A stretch of 64,000 nt of DNA from Microbulbifer variabilis ATCC 700307 (GTDB lineage Bacteria > Pseudomonadota > Gammaproteobacteria > Pseudomonadales > Cellvibrionaceae), in contig NZ_AQYJ01000025.1 of NCBI RefSeq assembly GCF_000380565.1, positions 1 to 64,000 of the forward strand. The letters run 5' to 3'. Positions within the stretch are counted from its first letter, which is position 1; each line of letters starts with the position of its first letter. The notes under the pieces are model-generated. The model was not told the origin of the DNA. It did no database searches and saw nothing but the letters and a program-made list of their open reading frames with translations. This document shows, one piece after another, positions 8,553-17,487 of the stretch. The position numbers and the translations under genes were made by a program.

Positions 8553-10544
8553 ATGGCCCGCAACATTTCTCACAACAAATACGCGTTAGTCCCCTTTATG
8601 ATATCCAGCGCTCTGGCTTCTGGTATCAGCCAAGCCCAGCAGACGCAGCAAGAAGGTCCGACTGAAGAACCTTTAGAAACCGTGGTAGTTGTCGGCGTCG
8701 CCACAGATACCGAAATCACACCTGAAGAACTCGATAAGCAGCAGGCAAATGATCTTAGCGATATTTTTCGCCAGATACCGTCCGTATCTGTAGGTGGATC
8801 GCTGGGTATCGCTCAAAAAATTTACATCCGCGGTATGGAAGACACCCTTCTCAATGTAACCGTTGATGGTGCCCCACAAACCAGCACCCTTTTCCACCAT
8901 ATAGGCCGGGTATCGATAGAACCAGAGTTGTTGGAAAAAGTTGAGGTGCAAGCTGGAGCGGGCGAGGCTACCAGCGGGGCCGGTGCAATTGGAGGAGCAA
9001 TCCGCTTTGAGACCAAAGATGCCGATGATCTGCTTGATGAAGGTGAACAGCTTGGCGCAATGGTGAAAGGCGGTTTATTCAGTAATGATGGCCAAAAGGC
9101 CAGTGCCTCAGTTTATGGCAAGCTCTCTGACAGCTGGGGACTACTGGGTTCATTTGTGACGGTTGATCGCGATGATATGGAGGATGGCGACGGTGACACT
9201 ATCTATGGCACAGCCTCCGACCAGGATCTCGCATTTATAAAATTGAGTGGCAATTTATCTGAAGATCAAAAACTGAGTGTCAGCTTTGAACAGCGGGAAG
9301 AGTCCGGGGAATTCAGCAAGCACCCCAACTGGCCCGCCCTCCAGAGAGCCATTCTCTACCCAATGGAAACTGAACGACAGACATTTGTCGTTAACCACCA
9401 GTTTTCACTCAATGAACTGATCAATCTGGAAACAACGGTTTACCACACAAAATCAGAGGCATGGCGGGAGCTATACGATTACAGGGCTTCCGTGGAATCC
9501 CTTGGCTTTGATTTGCGCAATACCAGTAGTATCGGCCAGCACACCATCAACTACGGTATAGAGGCCCGAGAGGATGAAGTGGAAGGCCTGGAGGGGGGGC
9601 TCTATTCCTGGCTTGAAGAAGGCCAGGTTCGCGGTGCCTATATTCAGGATCATTGGCAGGCTACAGATGCTCTGTTACTGAGTTTTGGACTGCGCTACGA
9701 CAAGTATGAGTTGGAGCAGGTAACCCATGATGATGAAGCCGATAGCCAGGGCTTCAGCCCCAATATTGGTATGAGCTACTCGTTTACTGATGCGCTCACC
9801 CTCACCGTGGGCCATGCAACAGCGATGCGTGGCAAGGAGGTTGGAGATGGATTTACACTTTGGTCGGCAGAACTCGCTCCTGACCTGGATCCTGAGACCG
9901 TCGACAATACCGAGCTTGGGTTAGAATATAGCCAGGATGGCCTTGGGCTAAAAGCTGCTATCTACCGCAGTGCTATCGATGACGTTATTTTTGATCAGGT
10001 AGGGCGTCCAGTTTACTACGAAAATATTGGTGAACTTGAGACTGAAGGATTTGAACTCAGTGCCTCTTATGTGTGGGATCAGCTAAGCATCAGCGCCGCA
10101 TTTAATCACAATGATTCGGAGCTGAATGGAGAGACTGTAGAGGGATATGAACACAACGGTTTGGCGAATGCTCGTGGTGATACATGGAACCTGACTGCCA
10201 GCTACGCGATTACAACTAAGTTGGAGCTGGGCTGGAATTTCACCCTGGTACAGGACTTGAATGATATTGAAGTCTTACATCGCTCAGTAGAAGTTGACGA
10301 CGAAGTCGACACCACCCAAAAGGTCGATAAGCCAGGTTACCAAGTACACGATCTTTACTTGCATTGGGAACCTGGGGCAGATGATCGCCTAAATGTGAAT
10401 TTAGCGGTGCAAAACCTGTTTAATGAGCATTACCGGGATCACTCCAGCGTAGCGGATTATAGCGATATCCCTGGATTTGGTAACGTAGCTGGCATTTATG
10501 AGGCAGGTCGAGATATTCGACTATCGGTAGACTACAGATTCTAA
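8553..10544 (+). CDS. TonB-dependent outer membrane receptor, probably for a ferric siderophore
   Basis: A 663-residue protein starting at the ATG at 8553 after an AAGGA site; a TTG at 8520 is less likely. It has a signal peptide of about 28 residues, a TonB-box-like ETVVVVG segment, and a plug domain (LSDIFRQIPSVSVGG, YIRGMEDTLLNVTVDG, VEVQAGAGEATSGAGAIGGA). A long beta-barrel ends in the outer-membrane signature SVDYRF. It imports its ligand through the outer membrane with TonB-ExbBD energy. The preceding two-component system and the following PepSY-type protein suggest an iron-siderophore or other metal-chelate substrate. The FRAP/NPNL motifs of haem receptors are absent (AMRGKE stands in that place), which argues against haem. 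The exact ligand cannot be read from sequence. Confidence 0.93.
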   Translation: MARNISHNKYALVPFMISSALASGISQAQQTQQEGPTEEPLETVVVVGVATDTEITPEELDKQQANDLSDIFRQIPSVSVGGSLGIAQKIYIRGMEDTLLNVTVDGAPQTSTLFHHIGRVSIEPELLEKVEVQAGAGEATSGAGAIGGAIRFETKDADDLLDEGEQLGAMVKGGLFSNDGQKASASVYGKLSDSWGLLGSFVTVDRDDMEDGDGDTIYGTASDQDLAFIKLSGNLSEDQKLSVSFEQREESGEFSKHPNWPALQRAILYPMETERQTFVVNHQFSLNELINLETTVYHTKSEAWRELYDYRASVESLGFDLRNTSSIGQHTINYGIEAREDEVEGLEGGLYSWLEEGQVRGAYIQDHWQATDALLLSFGLRYDKYELEQVTHDDEADSQGFSPNIGMSYSFTDALTLTVGHATAMRGKEVGDGFTLWSAELAPDLDPETVDNTELGLEYSQDGLGLKAAIYRSAIDDVIFDQVGRPVYYENIGELETEGFELSASYVWDQLSISAAFNHNDSELNGETVEGYEHNGLANARGDTWNLTASYAITTKLELGWNFTLVQDLNDIEVLHRSVEVDDEVDTTQKVDKPGYQVHDLYLHWEPGADDRLNVNLAVQNLFNEHYRDHSSVADYSDIPGFGNVAGIYEAGRDIRLSVDYRF

Positions 10545-10572
10545 TTTCCTCTAATTATTTTATTTACTATCA

Positions 10573-10604
10573 GGGCGCAATGCACTTGTATTGCGTCCTT
10601 TATT
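10573..10604 (+). terminator. Hairpin plus U-rich tail between receptor and PepSY gene
   Basis: GGGCGCAAT (10573-10581) pairs with ATTGCGTCC (10590-10598, one G-U pair) and is followed by TTTATT. This looks like an intrinsic terminator or attenuator for the receptor mRNA. It ends only 5 bases before the ATG of the next gene, so it may also hide that gene's translation start. Confidence 0.6.
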
Positions 10605-10608
10605 GCTT

Positions 10609-11175
10609 ATGAAATCCAGAAACCGTTTATTGTGGATCAAGCTCCACACCTACTTTTCCTGCTTTTTTTTACCGATTGCAATATTATACATTGCCACTGG
10701 TGTACTTTATCTTTTCGATATAAAAGGCGGTGCTGAAGAAGAATATGAATATACTCTCTCATTGCCTGAAGGATTACCCAAAAGCGAGACAGAAACCCTG
10801 GGTGTTGTTTCCCCACTTATCGAGCCCAAACAAATCGCCCTGCCCTCGGATTTTTATCTTGAAGATGAATACATCGGTTGGTATGGCTACAAACGGGAAG
10901 TTTATCTAGAGCCGAACAAAGACCAAAATGGGGCTACCCTCCACATCAAGGAGCATGACCTCTGGCATCAGTTTTTACTGATTCACAAGGGGCATGCCGG
11001 ACCTGTGTTTTGGTTGTCGGCAATTATGTTGGGGGCAAGCCTGGTGTTTAGTTTGATCAGCGGATTGGTAGTTGCTTTTGCTGTACCAAAATTCAGGAAA
11101 GCTGCCGTACAGTTTACCTCGCTTGGCCTCATCTCCCTGATTATTGCTTTTTTTATGGGAGGGAGCGGGATATAA
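10609..11175 (+). CDS. PepSY-associated transmembrane protein
   Basis: A 188-residue protein with a helix near residues 12-34 (LHTYFSCFFLPIAILYIATG), a periplasmic loop of about 85 residues rich in acidic residues, and two C-terminal helices (about 124-148 and 158-178). HDLWHQFLLIHKGHAG resembles the histidine-containing segment of PepSY_TM proteins, which often sit beside TonB siderophore receptors and are thought to help reduce or release iron in the periplasm. The ATG at 10609 has no visible ribosome site and lies directly after a terminator-like hairpin. Expression may depend on readthrough from the receptor gene. A TTG at 10591 lies inside the hairpin and is unlikely. Confidence 0.8.
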   Translation: MKSRNRLLWIKLHTYFSCFFLPIAILYIATGVLYLFDIKGGAEEEYEYTLSLPEGLPKSETETLGVVSPLIEPKQIALPSDFYLEDEYIGWYGYKREVYLEPNKDQNGATLHIKEHDLWHQFLLIHKGHAGPVFWLSAIMLGASLVFSLISGLVVAFAVPKFRKAAVQFTSLGLISLIIAFFMGGSGI

Positions 11176-11206
11176 CTATATCTGGCATATCAAGATTTTA
11201 AAAAAA

Positions 11207-11255
11207 TGGCGTATCGGAGTGGTTTACCATCACAAGCAATCGACCTGATACGCCA
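11207..11255. repeat. 9-bp inverted repeat with 31-bp spacer
   Basis: TGGCGTATC (11207-11215) and GATACGCCA (11247-11255) are perfectly complementary. They lie between the plus-strand PepSY gene and the minus-strand AhpD-like gene. They could form a long-loop hairpin at convergent 3' ends or be remnants of a small mobile element. Confidence 0.4.
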
Positions 11256-11357
11256 AGGGCGTCCCATTTTATAGATGCTTTACTTTTGTTGGTTCGCCCT
11301 CTTCATTAAGTCTGATTCTGGTAAGGATTGTGAAGATGATGCGTCTTAAGTTGTATC

Positions 11358-11924
11358 TTAGCTAGCTGAATCCATATTCTTACTCCAGGCCATAGGCAAA
11401 AACGCATCATCAAGACTGACTTTAAGATTGTGAGTGGAATAATTTGAGAGCACTTTAAGGCTGGTGCCAACAATCACTTCTAAAACAGCCTCCTTGGTAT
11501 AACCAGCTGCGAGAAACCTCTCAACCTCTTCTTCTGTTGCCCATCCACGTTTCTCATTGATAAGGATGCAGAAAGTCCGTAACGCCTCGAGCTTAGGATC
11601 ACCAATTGGCGTGCCGTTGCGTAGTGCCTTGACTACCTCCTTATCAACACCAGCCATTTTGGAAACTGCCGTATGTGCAGCCATACAGTAGGTGCACCCA
11701 TTCAGGCGACTATTTGTCATCAAGATTATCTCCCGCTCTGTTTCACTCAAACGAGATTTATCAAATAGCTCCATAAGCGTTAGATAGCTCTCTACCATTA
11801 CGGGTGATTCAGCCATGGTGGCCATTAGGTTGGGCACAAACCCCATTTTTTTCTTAGCGGCTTCTAGGGTTTTTTTAGAGGCATCTGGAGCTGTTTCAAT
11901 TGTGTATCTTGTAAAATTGACCAT
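11358..11924 (-). CDS. Carboxymuconolactone decarboxylase / AhpD-like alkylhydroperoxidase family protein
   Basis: A 188-residue all-helical protein. NGCTYCMAAHT carries the CxxC...H redox site of AhpD-like proteins, and LMTNSRLNGCTYC and LRTFCILINEKRGW are typical of the family. AhpD-type proteins reduce or regenerate peroxidases through their thiol pair. The neighbouring peroxiredoxin-like gene on the same strand, 138 bp upstream, fits that role. The ATG at 11924 follows AAGG; an earlier in-frame ATG at 11990 would add 22 residues unlike the family. The next gene plus the divergent LysR regulator suggest a small oxidative or electrophile stress regulon. Confidence 0.88.
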   Translation of the reverse strand: MVNFTRYTIETAPDASKKTLEAAKKKMGFVPNLMATMAESPVMVESYLTLMELFDKSRLSETEREIILMTNSRLNGCTYCMAAHTAVSKMAGVDKEVVKALRNGTPIGDPKLEALRTFCILINEKRGWATEEEVERFLAAGYTKEAVLEVIVGTSLKVLSNYSTHNLKVSLDDAFLPMAWSKNMDSAS

Positions 11925-12062
11925 GAGCTTTACCTTTATATTGCTCGATATAAAATTGCATTGAATATCCACAAAGTTTTGAACCATCAAAGCAATTATC
12001 TCAAATTGCTCTGTACCTCTTTGGCACTTGTTTTGTGTTAAAGAGGTACAGATGTTGTCCCA

Positions 12063-12725
12063 CTATGCAGCCGTAGACTGACTCAACTTATCAAGCACTG
12101 GAAATAGGTCATTCGGCTCAGGACGACGTGTATAGTCAGGATTGACTTCCGCATAGGTGATAACTCCATCAGTACCTATGACATATCTTGCGGGCATAGG
12201 TAAATTCCATTCTCCATCACGGTGGATGATTGGGAGTTCGACTTTGAACATCCTGTGGAACTCAATTACATAGGGTTGCAATGTCCAGCGGATACCAAAC
12301 TTGGCAGCGAGTTCTCCTCCCTGGTCAGTAAGAATTGGGAAGCTCAATTTGTTATCTCGCTGGGATTTACGACTTTCAGCGGGGCCTTGCATGGAAATAG
12401 CTACCAGAGTTGCACCACGAGCTCTGATTTCGTCGGCAACCTCTTCCAGTGCCCGCAGCTCAATATTGCAGTAAGGGCACCATACCCCGCGATAAAAAGT
12501 TAGAATGACGGGGCCTTTAGCGAGGAGTTCATCCAAGACAACTTCTTTGCCTTCAGAGTCTTGCAATGCAAAATGTGGGACTTTCTCTCCTACTTTGATT
12601 GACTGCTCAACCTGACCACTATCAGCCAATTCCTTGGAGGACCGAGCAAAGGCTTCGAGCGCACCTGCTGGGGCCTGCTTCTTAAACACCTCTTTAAAAG
12701 CATCTAGTTTCTCTTGAAGAGACAT
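12063..12725 (-). CDS. Peroxiredoxin-like protein (AhpC/TSA family)
   Basis: A 220-residue thioredoxin-fold protein. After about 45 helical residues it has GEKVPHFALQDSEGKEV and then FYRGVWCPYCNIEL with a CxxC in the place of the peroxidatic cysteine. The FPILTDQGGELAAKFGI and NPDYTRRPEP stretches are characteristic of the PRX_like2-type branch rather than classical AhpC. It probably reduces peroxides or acts as a thiol reductase in the cytoplasm; no signal peptide is seen. It is divergent from a LysR-family regulator 201 bp away, with a perfect palindrome between them. The AhpD-like gene follows on the same strand. Confidence 0.88.
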   Translation of the reverse strand: MSLQEKLDAFKEVFKKQAPAGALEAFARSSKELADSGQVEQSIKVGEKVPHFALQDSEGKEVVLDELLAKGPVILTFYRGVWCPYCNIELRALEEVADEIRARGATLVAISMQGPAESRKSQRDNKLSFPILTDQGGELAAKFGIRWTLQPYVIEFHRMFKVELPIIHRDGEWNLPMPARYVIGTDGVITYAEVNPDYTRRPEPNDLFPVLDKLSQSTAA

Positions 12726-12781
12726 AATCTATTCCTCTAATCGTTTAAATTTTCAGCCTGGGGCGATGGGTAAACTCCGAT

Positions 12782-12797
12782 GTAACCAAAAGGTTAC
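12782..12797. promoter_or_regulatory. Palindrome GTAACCAAAAGGTTAC, candidate LysR-type operator
   Basis: A perfect 16-bp dyad with 6-bp arms and an AAAA centre sits between the divergent peroxiredoxin-like and LysR genes, 57 bp upstream of the former's ATG. LysR-type regulators usually bind such interrupted dyads in the divergent promoter they control. The functional assignment is inferred from position and symmetry. Confidence 0.55.
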
Positions 12798-12926
12798 GAA
12801 CATGACTCTTGAATTAGCCTTCAAGTAAGTATCTACGCCAAGCCACTATCGAGAAGATTAGTTACTTTGAAATGTGCTATAAACATGCTATTTTGAAACT
12901 CATTGTATCCACGAAGGACACAATCA

Positions 12927-13820
12927 ATGTTTCAGCAAGCTCATTTGAACGAGATAGTCGTATTTATCGCTGTAGCCGAGCATGGGAGCTTTACAAAAGC
13001 TGCAGCATCATTGAACTCAACCAAATCAGGCACGGGTAAGGCCGTTAAGAAGCTTGAGGAGGAATTGGGCCTTAAGTTATTCAACAGAACAACACGCAGT
13101 ATCAGGTTGACAGAAGAAGGCAAGATATTTCTTGATGCCGCTAAACATGCGATTGAAACAATCAATGACGCTAGGTTACTGCTGAATGCTAGAAAGGATG
13201 AACCCGCTGGGCGCTTACGTATCAATTTACCGATAGGAATTGGTCGAAATATTGTAAGTGCTTTAAAAAACTTCACGCAGTTACATCCCAAGGTTACTGT
13301 CGAGGTTTCTCTTTCAGACAGCCTAGAAGATGCTATCAGAGGTGAATGGGACGTCGTTGTGAGAATCGGTAAACTAGAAGATAGTTCTTTTATCGCAAAA
13401 ACATTGTGCGAATCCAAACGTATCCTGTGTGCTTCGCCAAAATATCTATCACAAAAAGGTAAACCTAAGACTTTAGAAGAGCTGAGAGAACATGACGCGC
13501 TTGTATTTCGAGCACCTACTGGAAAAGTGAGAGCCTGGTCATTTCGAGAAAATGATGGTTCAATTATTGAGTTTTCCCCTTCCCCACTGGCAATATTTAG
13601 AGATGGACGAACTTTAATAGACGCAGTTGTTTCTGGTATGGGTATAGCCCAGGTATACGATAAAGCACTCGACTCTTCTATTCAGAGTGGAGAAGTTGTT
13701 GAGTTATTTCCGGAGAAAGTGGTGCCTGGCCCACCTGTTAGCGCACTGATTCCTAGCGGGAGAGCTATGCCTGCAAAAACCAGAGTTTTCATCGATTTTT
13801 TGAAAAATGAGCTTAATTAA
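12927..13820 (+). CDS. LysR-family transcriptional regulator
   Basis: A 297-residue regulator starting at the ATG at 12927 after GAAGGA. The N-terminal winged helix (residues 5-65) has FIAVAEHGSFTKAAASLN, SGTGKAVKKLEEELGLKLFN and RTTRSIRLTEEG. The C-terminal substrate-binding domain starts near 90 (GRLRINLPIGIGRNI). It resembles the CrgA/AaeR-like branch (PBP2 with FRAPTGKVRAW, VVSGMGIAQVYD). It is divergent from the peroxiredoxin-like gene and most likely controls it and itself through the palindrome at 12782-12797. The effector is unknown. Confidence 0.93.
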   Translation: MFQQAHLNEIVVFIAVAEHGSFTKAAASLNSTKSGTGKAVKKLEEELGLKLFNRTTRSIRLTEEGKIFLDAAKHAIETINDARLLLNARKDEPAGRLRINLPIGIGRNIVSALKNFTQLHPKVTVEVSLSDSLEDAIRGEWDVVVRIGKLEDSSFIAKTLCESKRILCASPKYLSQKGKPKTLEELREHDALVFRAPTGKVRAWSFRENDGSIIEFSPSPLAIFRDGRTLIDAVVSGMGIAQVYDKALDSSIQSGEVVELFPEKVVPGPPVSALIPSGRAMPAKTRVFIDFLKNELN

Positions 13821-13993
13821 GCTTCCGGATACTAAATGTAATAATCCAAATACCATCTGGTGCTGGCTCTGTTGTTTGATCCAAAGGTTCCAGGAAGTCT
13901 GTAAAGCTCAGCACTACAACTTAATCCTTAGCAGACGAGTCCCCATTTTTATTGGATTCTCAGCTCCAACATTATTCTCTATTATATGTCATA

Positions 13994-14743
13994 TTAACTA
14001 ACATATCTTTGAGCCCAGGCTCCAATAACATTGCCGACATATTCAGCATCTGATTTCTTCATAAGCAAGTGATCGGCTTTATCTAAGGAAATAAAACTTT
14101 TTGGATGGTGCGCAGCGCCAAATATTTTTGCAGCATGATCAATAGAGACAGTACTATCTAGTGGTGAATGCATAACTAGTAAGGCTTTCCTTAATTCCTT
14201 AAGGTTTACCAAGATGTCTGCTTCATTGATGTCATCGATAAACTGCTTTTTTAGTGTAAACTCTCGGCCAGCAAGCACCACTCTTGCCTGTCCTGTTTTA
14301 TTGATGTTATCGAGCTCATCTTTAAACATATGCTGGATATGTTTAACATCACTTGGAGCGGCTATAGTAACAACAGCTTTGGCTGTCTTTAACATACCAG
14401 CAGCTTTTAATACGGCAGCACCACCAAAACTATGGCCAATTAGCAATTTGGGTGCTTCAAAGCGATTTTCAATTTCATTGTAAGCACTAAGCAAGTCCTC
14501 AACATTAGATGAAAAATTGGTATTGGAAAAATCTCCATCACTGTTGCCTAACCCAGTAAAATCAAATCTTAATACTGATATTCCTTTACTAGTTAATGAT
14601 TTGCTAATAGCGCTCGCAGCAATGATATCTTTTGAGCATGTGAAACAATGAGCAAAAATTGCATAGGCCTTTGGATTCCCGGCGGAATTCTCTAATTTAC
14701 CCTTTAATTCTACGCCGTCACGATTTGGAAAATTAAACTCCAT
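13994..14743 (-). CDS. Alpha/beta hydrolase of the OsmC-associated type
   Basis: A 249-residue cytosolic hydrolase. The nucleophile elbow is GHSFGG, the acid is in MHSPLDSTV and the histidine is in ADHLLM near the C terminus. The [10 protein letters not shown] oxyanion region and [14 protein letters not shown] are typical of the family found alone or fused to OsmC domains. That family link fits the thiol and peroxide context of the neighbours. The ATG at 14743 gives the usual [13 protein letters not shown] start; an ATG at 14776 would add 11 residues. Neither has a clear ribosome site. The substrate is unknown. Confidence 0.85.
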   Translation of the reverse strand: MEFNFPNRDGVELKGKLENSAGNPKAYAIFAHCFTCSKDIIAASAISKSLTSKGISVLRFDFTGLGNSDGDFSNTNFSSNVEDLLSAYNEIENRFEAPKLLIGHSFGGAAVLKAAGMLKTAKAVVTIAAPSDVKHIQHMFKDELDNINKTGQARVVLAGREFTLKKQFIDDINEADILVNLKELRKALLVMHSPLDSTVSIDHAAKIFGAAHHPKSFISLDKADHLLMKKSDAEYVGNVIGAWAQRYVS

Positions 14744-14796
14744 AATGCTATCCAATATATGTTGATTATAAGGCATTCTAATCTTAACAAAGAAAA

Positions 14797-14821
14797 ACCC
14801 CTCTCTATTATAGAAAGGGGT
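14797..14821 (-). terminator. Intrinsic terminator on the minus strand
   Basis: ACCCCT and AGGGGT flank an internal TCTA/TAGA pairing. On the minus strand the stem is followed by TTTTTC. It probably ends the transcript of the membrane-anchored thioredoxin-fold gene whose stop lies about 240 bp upstream at 15060. The stretch in between holds no recognised gene. Confidence 0.7.
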
Positions 14822-15059
14822 AAATGAGTAGGTGATAGTCTTCTATGTACCAATTGATACAAGATATGCCTGTTGCTTAGCTCGATAGAATATTCTTGCT
14901 TCATATAATCGATATCCGCTGATTTGAAGGCACTCTCACTATCTTTACCTGATCCAGTTAATATTTCCGAATCTCCAATAATGTGGCTAGCTAGAAACTG
15001 ATCCTTCGCTCTCCATGGGCCAATAGAAAACCTCTATAAAAACATCAATAGAAGCTTTG

Positions 15060-15956
15060 TTATGCAGTACTTTTAAGAGTTGGGGTAGCTTTTAAAGTCT
15101 GCGGCTTTGAGCTTTCAAAAACATGTAGGAATGTTGTAGGGTTTGGGCGTCTCCGATAATTATCTGTCTCATCGCCAAATAGCACCTTACCCTCTTCATC
15201 TAAAGCTATCACTGTCGCCATAACCGTATCTTTAGGATACCCAGGCATTCCCACAGGGGAACCATCAATGTCTTCAATACCTAAAATTTTTGCTCCCTTC
15301 AGATCTTCATCTTGAAGAATTTCAAAGTGATTAGGCAAGTCAAGTTTCCGCGCAAGATTTTGTGAATTGTCGAAGCCCTGATTTGAAATAAATTTCACAC
15401 TCACATCATATTGCTTCAACTTTTCAGCATACTTCTTTACCTCTTTTAACTGGTTCATACAGAATGGGCACCAGTTTGCTCGAAAGAAAACCAATAGCGT
15501 TTTGGTCCCACCAAAAGATGATGAAGAGACATCAGTTCCATCCAGTCGATTAAAATGCATTTCAGGCAGTTTCTGACCTTTTGATATAGCTTTGCTCTTT
15601 CCACGGTTGTAGTAGGAAAATGACCATATATACCAATGAAGAGACACAAAGCCCAGAGCAGTAATTGCAACAGAAACATATTGAAGCAAAGATAGTGGAG
15701 CCTGATTGAAATAAAGTGTATAGGCAACTAATGCAATACCTGCAAAGTTAATCACCTGAATAACCGGTAATCTTTCTGACGTTCTTGAAATACTGAACAC
15801 ATTTGTTATTACCATCAAGAAAAATGGTAAAGGCAAAGTTGCTAAAAGTGCCCCTATCCAAATCGGGTTGCCCCCAGACACATAGATCATGATGCCAGCC
15901 GCTATGCCACTTAGCATATTGGATAGAATCATTGGTAAGATAAGTTTTGTTTTCAT
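15060..15956 (-). CDS. Membrane-anchored peroxiredoxin/thioredoxin-fold protein
   Basis: A 298-residue protein with about four membrane helices (residues 5-28, 32-55, 64-84 and 90-115) and a C-terminal AhpC/TSA-like domain (about 130-285). The domain has FFRANWCPFCMNQLKEVK with a CxxC active site and a late NYRRRPNPTTFL segment. That ending matches the peroxiredoxin-like protein at 12063-12725 and suggests the same branch. The anchor probably holds the redox domain at the inner membrane; its side is not certain. The ATG at 15956 has a strong AGGAG site. The membrane-plus-redoxin arrangement is less common than soluble forms. Confidence 0.82.
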   Translation of the reverse strand: MKTKLILPMILSNMLSGIAAGIMIYVSGGNPIWIGALLATLPLPFFLMVITNVFSISRTSERLPVIQVINFAGIALVAYTLYFNQAPLSLLQYVSVAITALGFVSLHWYIWSFSYYNRGKSKAISKGQKLPEMHFNRLDGTDVSSSSFGGTKTLLVFFRANWCPFCMNQLKEVKKYAEKLKQYDVSVKFISNQGFDNSQNLARKLDLPNHFEILQDEDLKGAKILGIEDIDGSPVGMPGYPKDTVMATVIALDEEGKVLFGDETDNYRRRPNPTTFLHVFESSKPQTLKATPTLKSTA

Positions 15957-16702
15957 TTCAAGCTCCTAAAGCATTTAGTTAATGTTCAAAACTTGTGATC
16001 TACCATAGTGCACAGTGTTAATTTGATAATCCTCTTAATTAGAGGAACAGAGTTTCCCAAATGGACACAATCGAGCTTACTCGATAGATCCATGGCCATA
16101 AATATCAGGACTTACATCAATATGTATCTAGGATTATATGAGGTTCCTGGGATATGTCTGCTTTCAATAGCTGACCTGATAAGAGGCGACCTCAGTTGTT
16201 TGCCCTGTGGGAGTAAGCTCCTTATGCGCGCTTTTGCCACCTGAGGGGACATATCTCTTGCATTGCATATCTGCTATGGGATGGCCAATAAGTCAAGCGA
16301 TGAGATATTTGAAGCTACAGTAGTGAAAAAGAAATTATCAATATTGCTTTGACAACGATGATCCGCATGATAATCATGGGTTGACCCCCAATCTTATCCC
16401 TATTGAGGGAAAGACACCCCATTGTCCGCTCCAGCTACTTCAACTATTACATGGACCTACAAAGCCGCATTTGACTTTGCCAAAGTAATTAATGGTCGTA
16501 TCGCTTTCTATCCGAATCAAGTGGTAACCAAAAAGGTTAATGCCTTATCATAATATTATAAATATTGGTGATTACACCGGTATAAGATAGACGGCTATTA
16601 GAACTGTACCGATCAATCCATATGACAGCTGGAATACAAGTATTCTACGGATTTCCTTGAAGGCTTAATGCGCCCTAAAGAAAGTAGAAACTTTGCCATT
16701 TG
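15957..16702. other. Gene-poor stretch with a decayed gene
   Basis: About 745 bp without an intact gene. A frame at 16008-16244 lacks motifs and a ribosome site. The right half holds a relic of a DUF427 gene, listed separately. Confidence 0.45.
16360..16530 (+). pseudogene. Decayed DUF427-like gene fragment
   Basis: Reading across frames gives, in order, DDPHDNHG, a broken proline/isoleucine stretch, CPL or SSYF in two adjacent frames, and then TWTYKAAFDFAKVINGRIAF followed by YPNQVV. DUF427 proteins have this order: a CPLKGDASYF motif, a W-Y-P-AA-I helix and an IAFYxxxV strand. At least one frameshift lies between the CPL and SYF parts, and no start is intact. It is probably a relic of a gene once present in this island. 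Confidence 0.5.
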
Positions 16703-17272
16703 TTATACTTCCCTACCTTTCTGCTGGCACTTGTAGCGAAGGATCACCCCGCCCGATTTAAGGGTGTCCGCCCGCATGAGCTCGAAATTCTTCTGGATGG
16801 CGTCAGCTTTGAAGAGAGGTGAGCCTGCTCCAAGTACGATGGGTGCAAGACATATCCGGTATTCGTCTACCAAGCCCCTTGCGAGCAGAGTAGCCACAAG
16901 GTCTGCGCTTCCGAAAACGAAGATATCTCTCTTCCCTGTCTCCTTCTTCAGCTTGCTAACGTGTTCGACGGCCTCGCCTTTTAAAAGGCGAGTGTTTGAC
17001 CAATCGGCGGTCTCAAGTGTGCGCGTGATGACAGCTTTCTCAAGTGAGTTCATCATGTCCGCAACCGCCCCGGTTTCATTCCGCCAATGACTGGCCATCC
17101 CCTCGTAGGTGCGACGTCCAAACAACAAGGTGCCGATTTCATCGCCCTGCTGAAGAGAGAAAGCTTCTAACTCGTCGCCCCACACGGTTCCGTGATGGTC
17201 CAGCGCCCAGGGCGTAGTGCCTTCAAAGTACCCGTCCAACGTCATCACATTCCAAACAACTAAACGCCTCAT
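16703..17272 (-). CDS. Dihydrofolate reductase-family (RibD C-terminal-like) protein
   Basis: A 189-residue protein with a RibD_C fold: VVWNVMTLDGYFEG at the N terminus, LLFGRRTYEGMASHW, FVFGSADLVATLLARGLVDE and a final LAPIVLGAGSPLF strand. Family members bind NADPH and reduce pterin-like or other small substrates, but the substrate of this branch is not known. The ATG at 17272 follows AGGAGAAACAGGA. It is the last gene of the minus-strand series of small enzymes and a distant paralogue of the protein at 20941-21585. Confidence 0.85.
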   Translation of the reverse strand: MRRLVVWNVMTLDGYFEGTTPWALDHHGTVWGDELEAFSLQQGDEIGTLLFGRRTYEGMASHWRNETGAVADMMNSLEKAVITRTLETADWSNTRLLKGEAVEHVSKLKKETGKRDIFVFGSADLVATLLARGLVDEYRICLAPIVLGAGSPLFKADAIQKNFELMRADTLKSGGVILRYKCQQKGREV

Positions 17273-17487
17273 ATCCTGTTTCTCCTAAACAAGCGCAAGC
17301 ATAATCTTGAGCAACAATCGTAAAATGCAACCTTGAGATCGCGTGCAATCAACTGCAGCATAAAGTGCATAACCAATATTCAGCACGCCCGCGAGCAGAC
17401 CGCCATTGAATACCGCTAACCCCTTTTTTTAAATGAGCAGATGAATCCTTCCCGTTGTAGCTGGATGATGTGTGGCGGGCACCCGTA

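Noticed and set aside
16523..16540. Second copy of the GTAACC-GGTTA palindrome seen at 12782
   Set aside because: GGTAACCAAAAAGGTTAAT is similar, but it lies inside the DUF427 relic with different spacing and no promoter nearby; likely coincidence.
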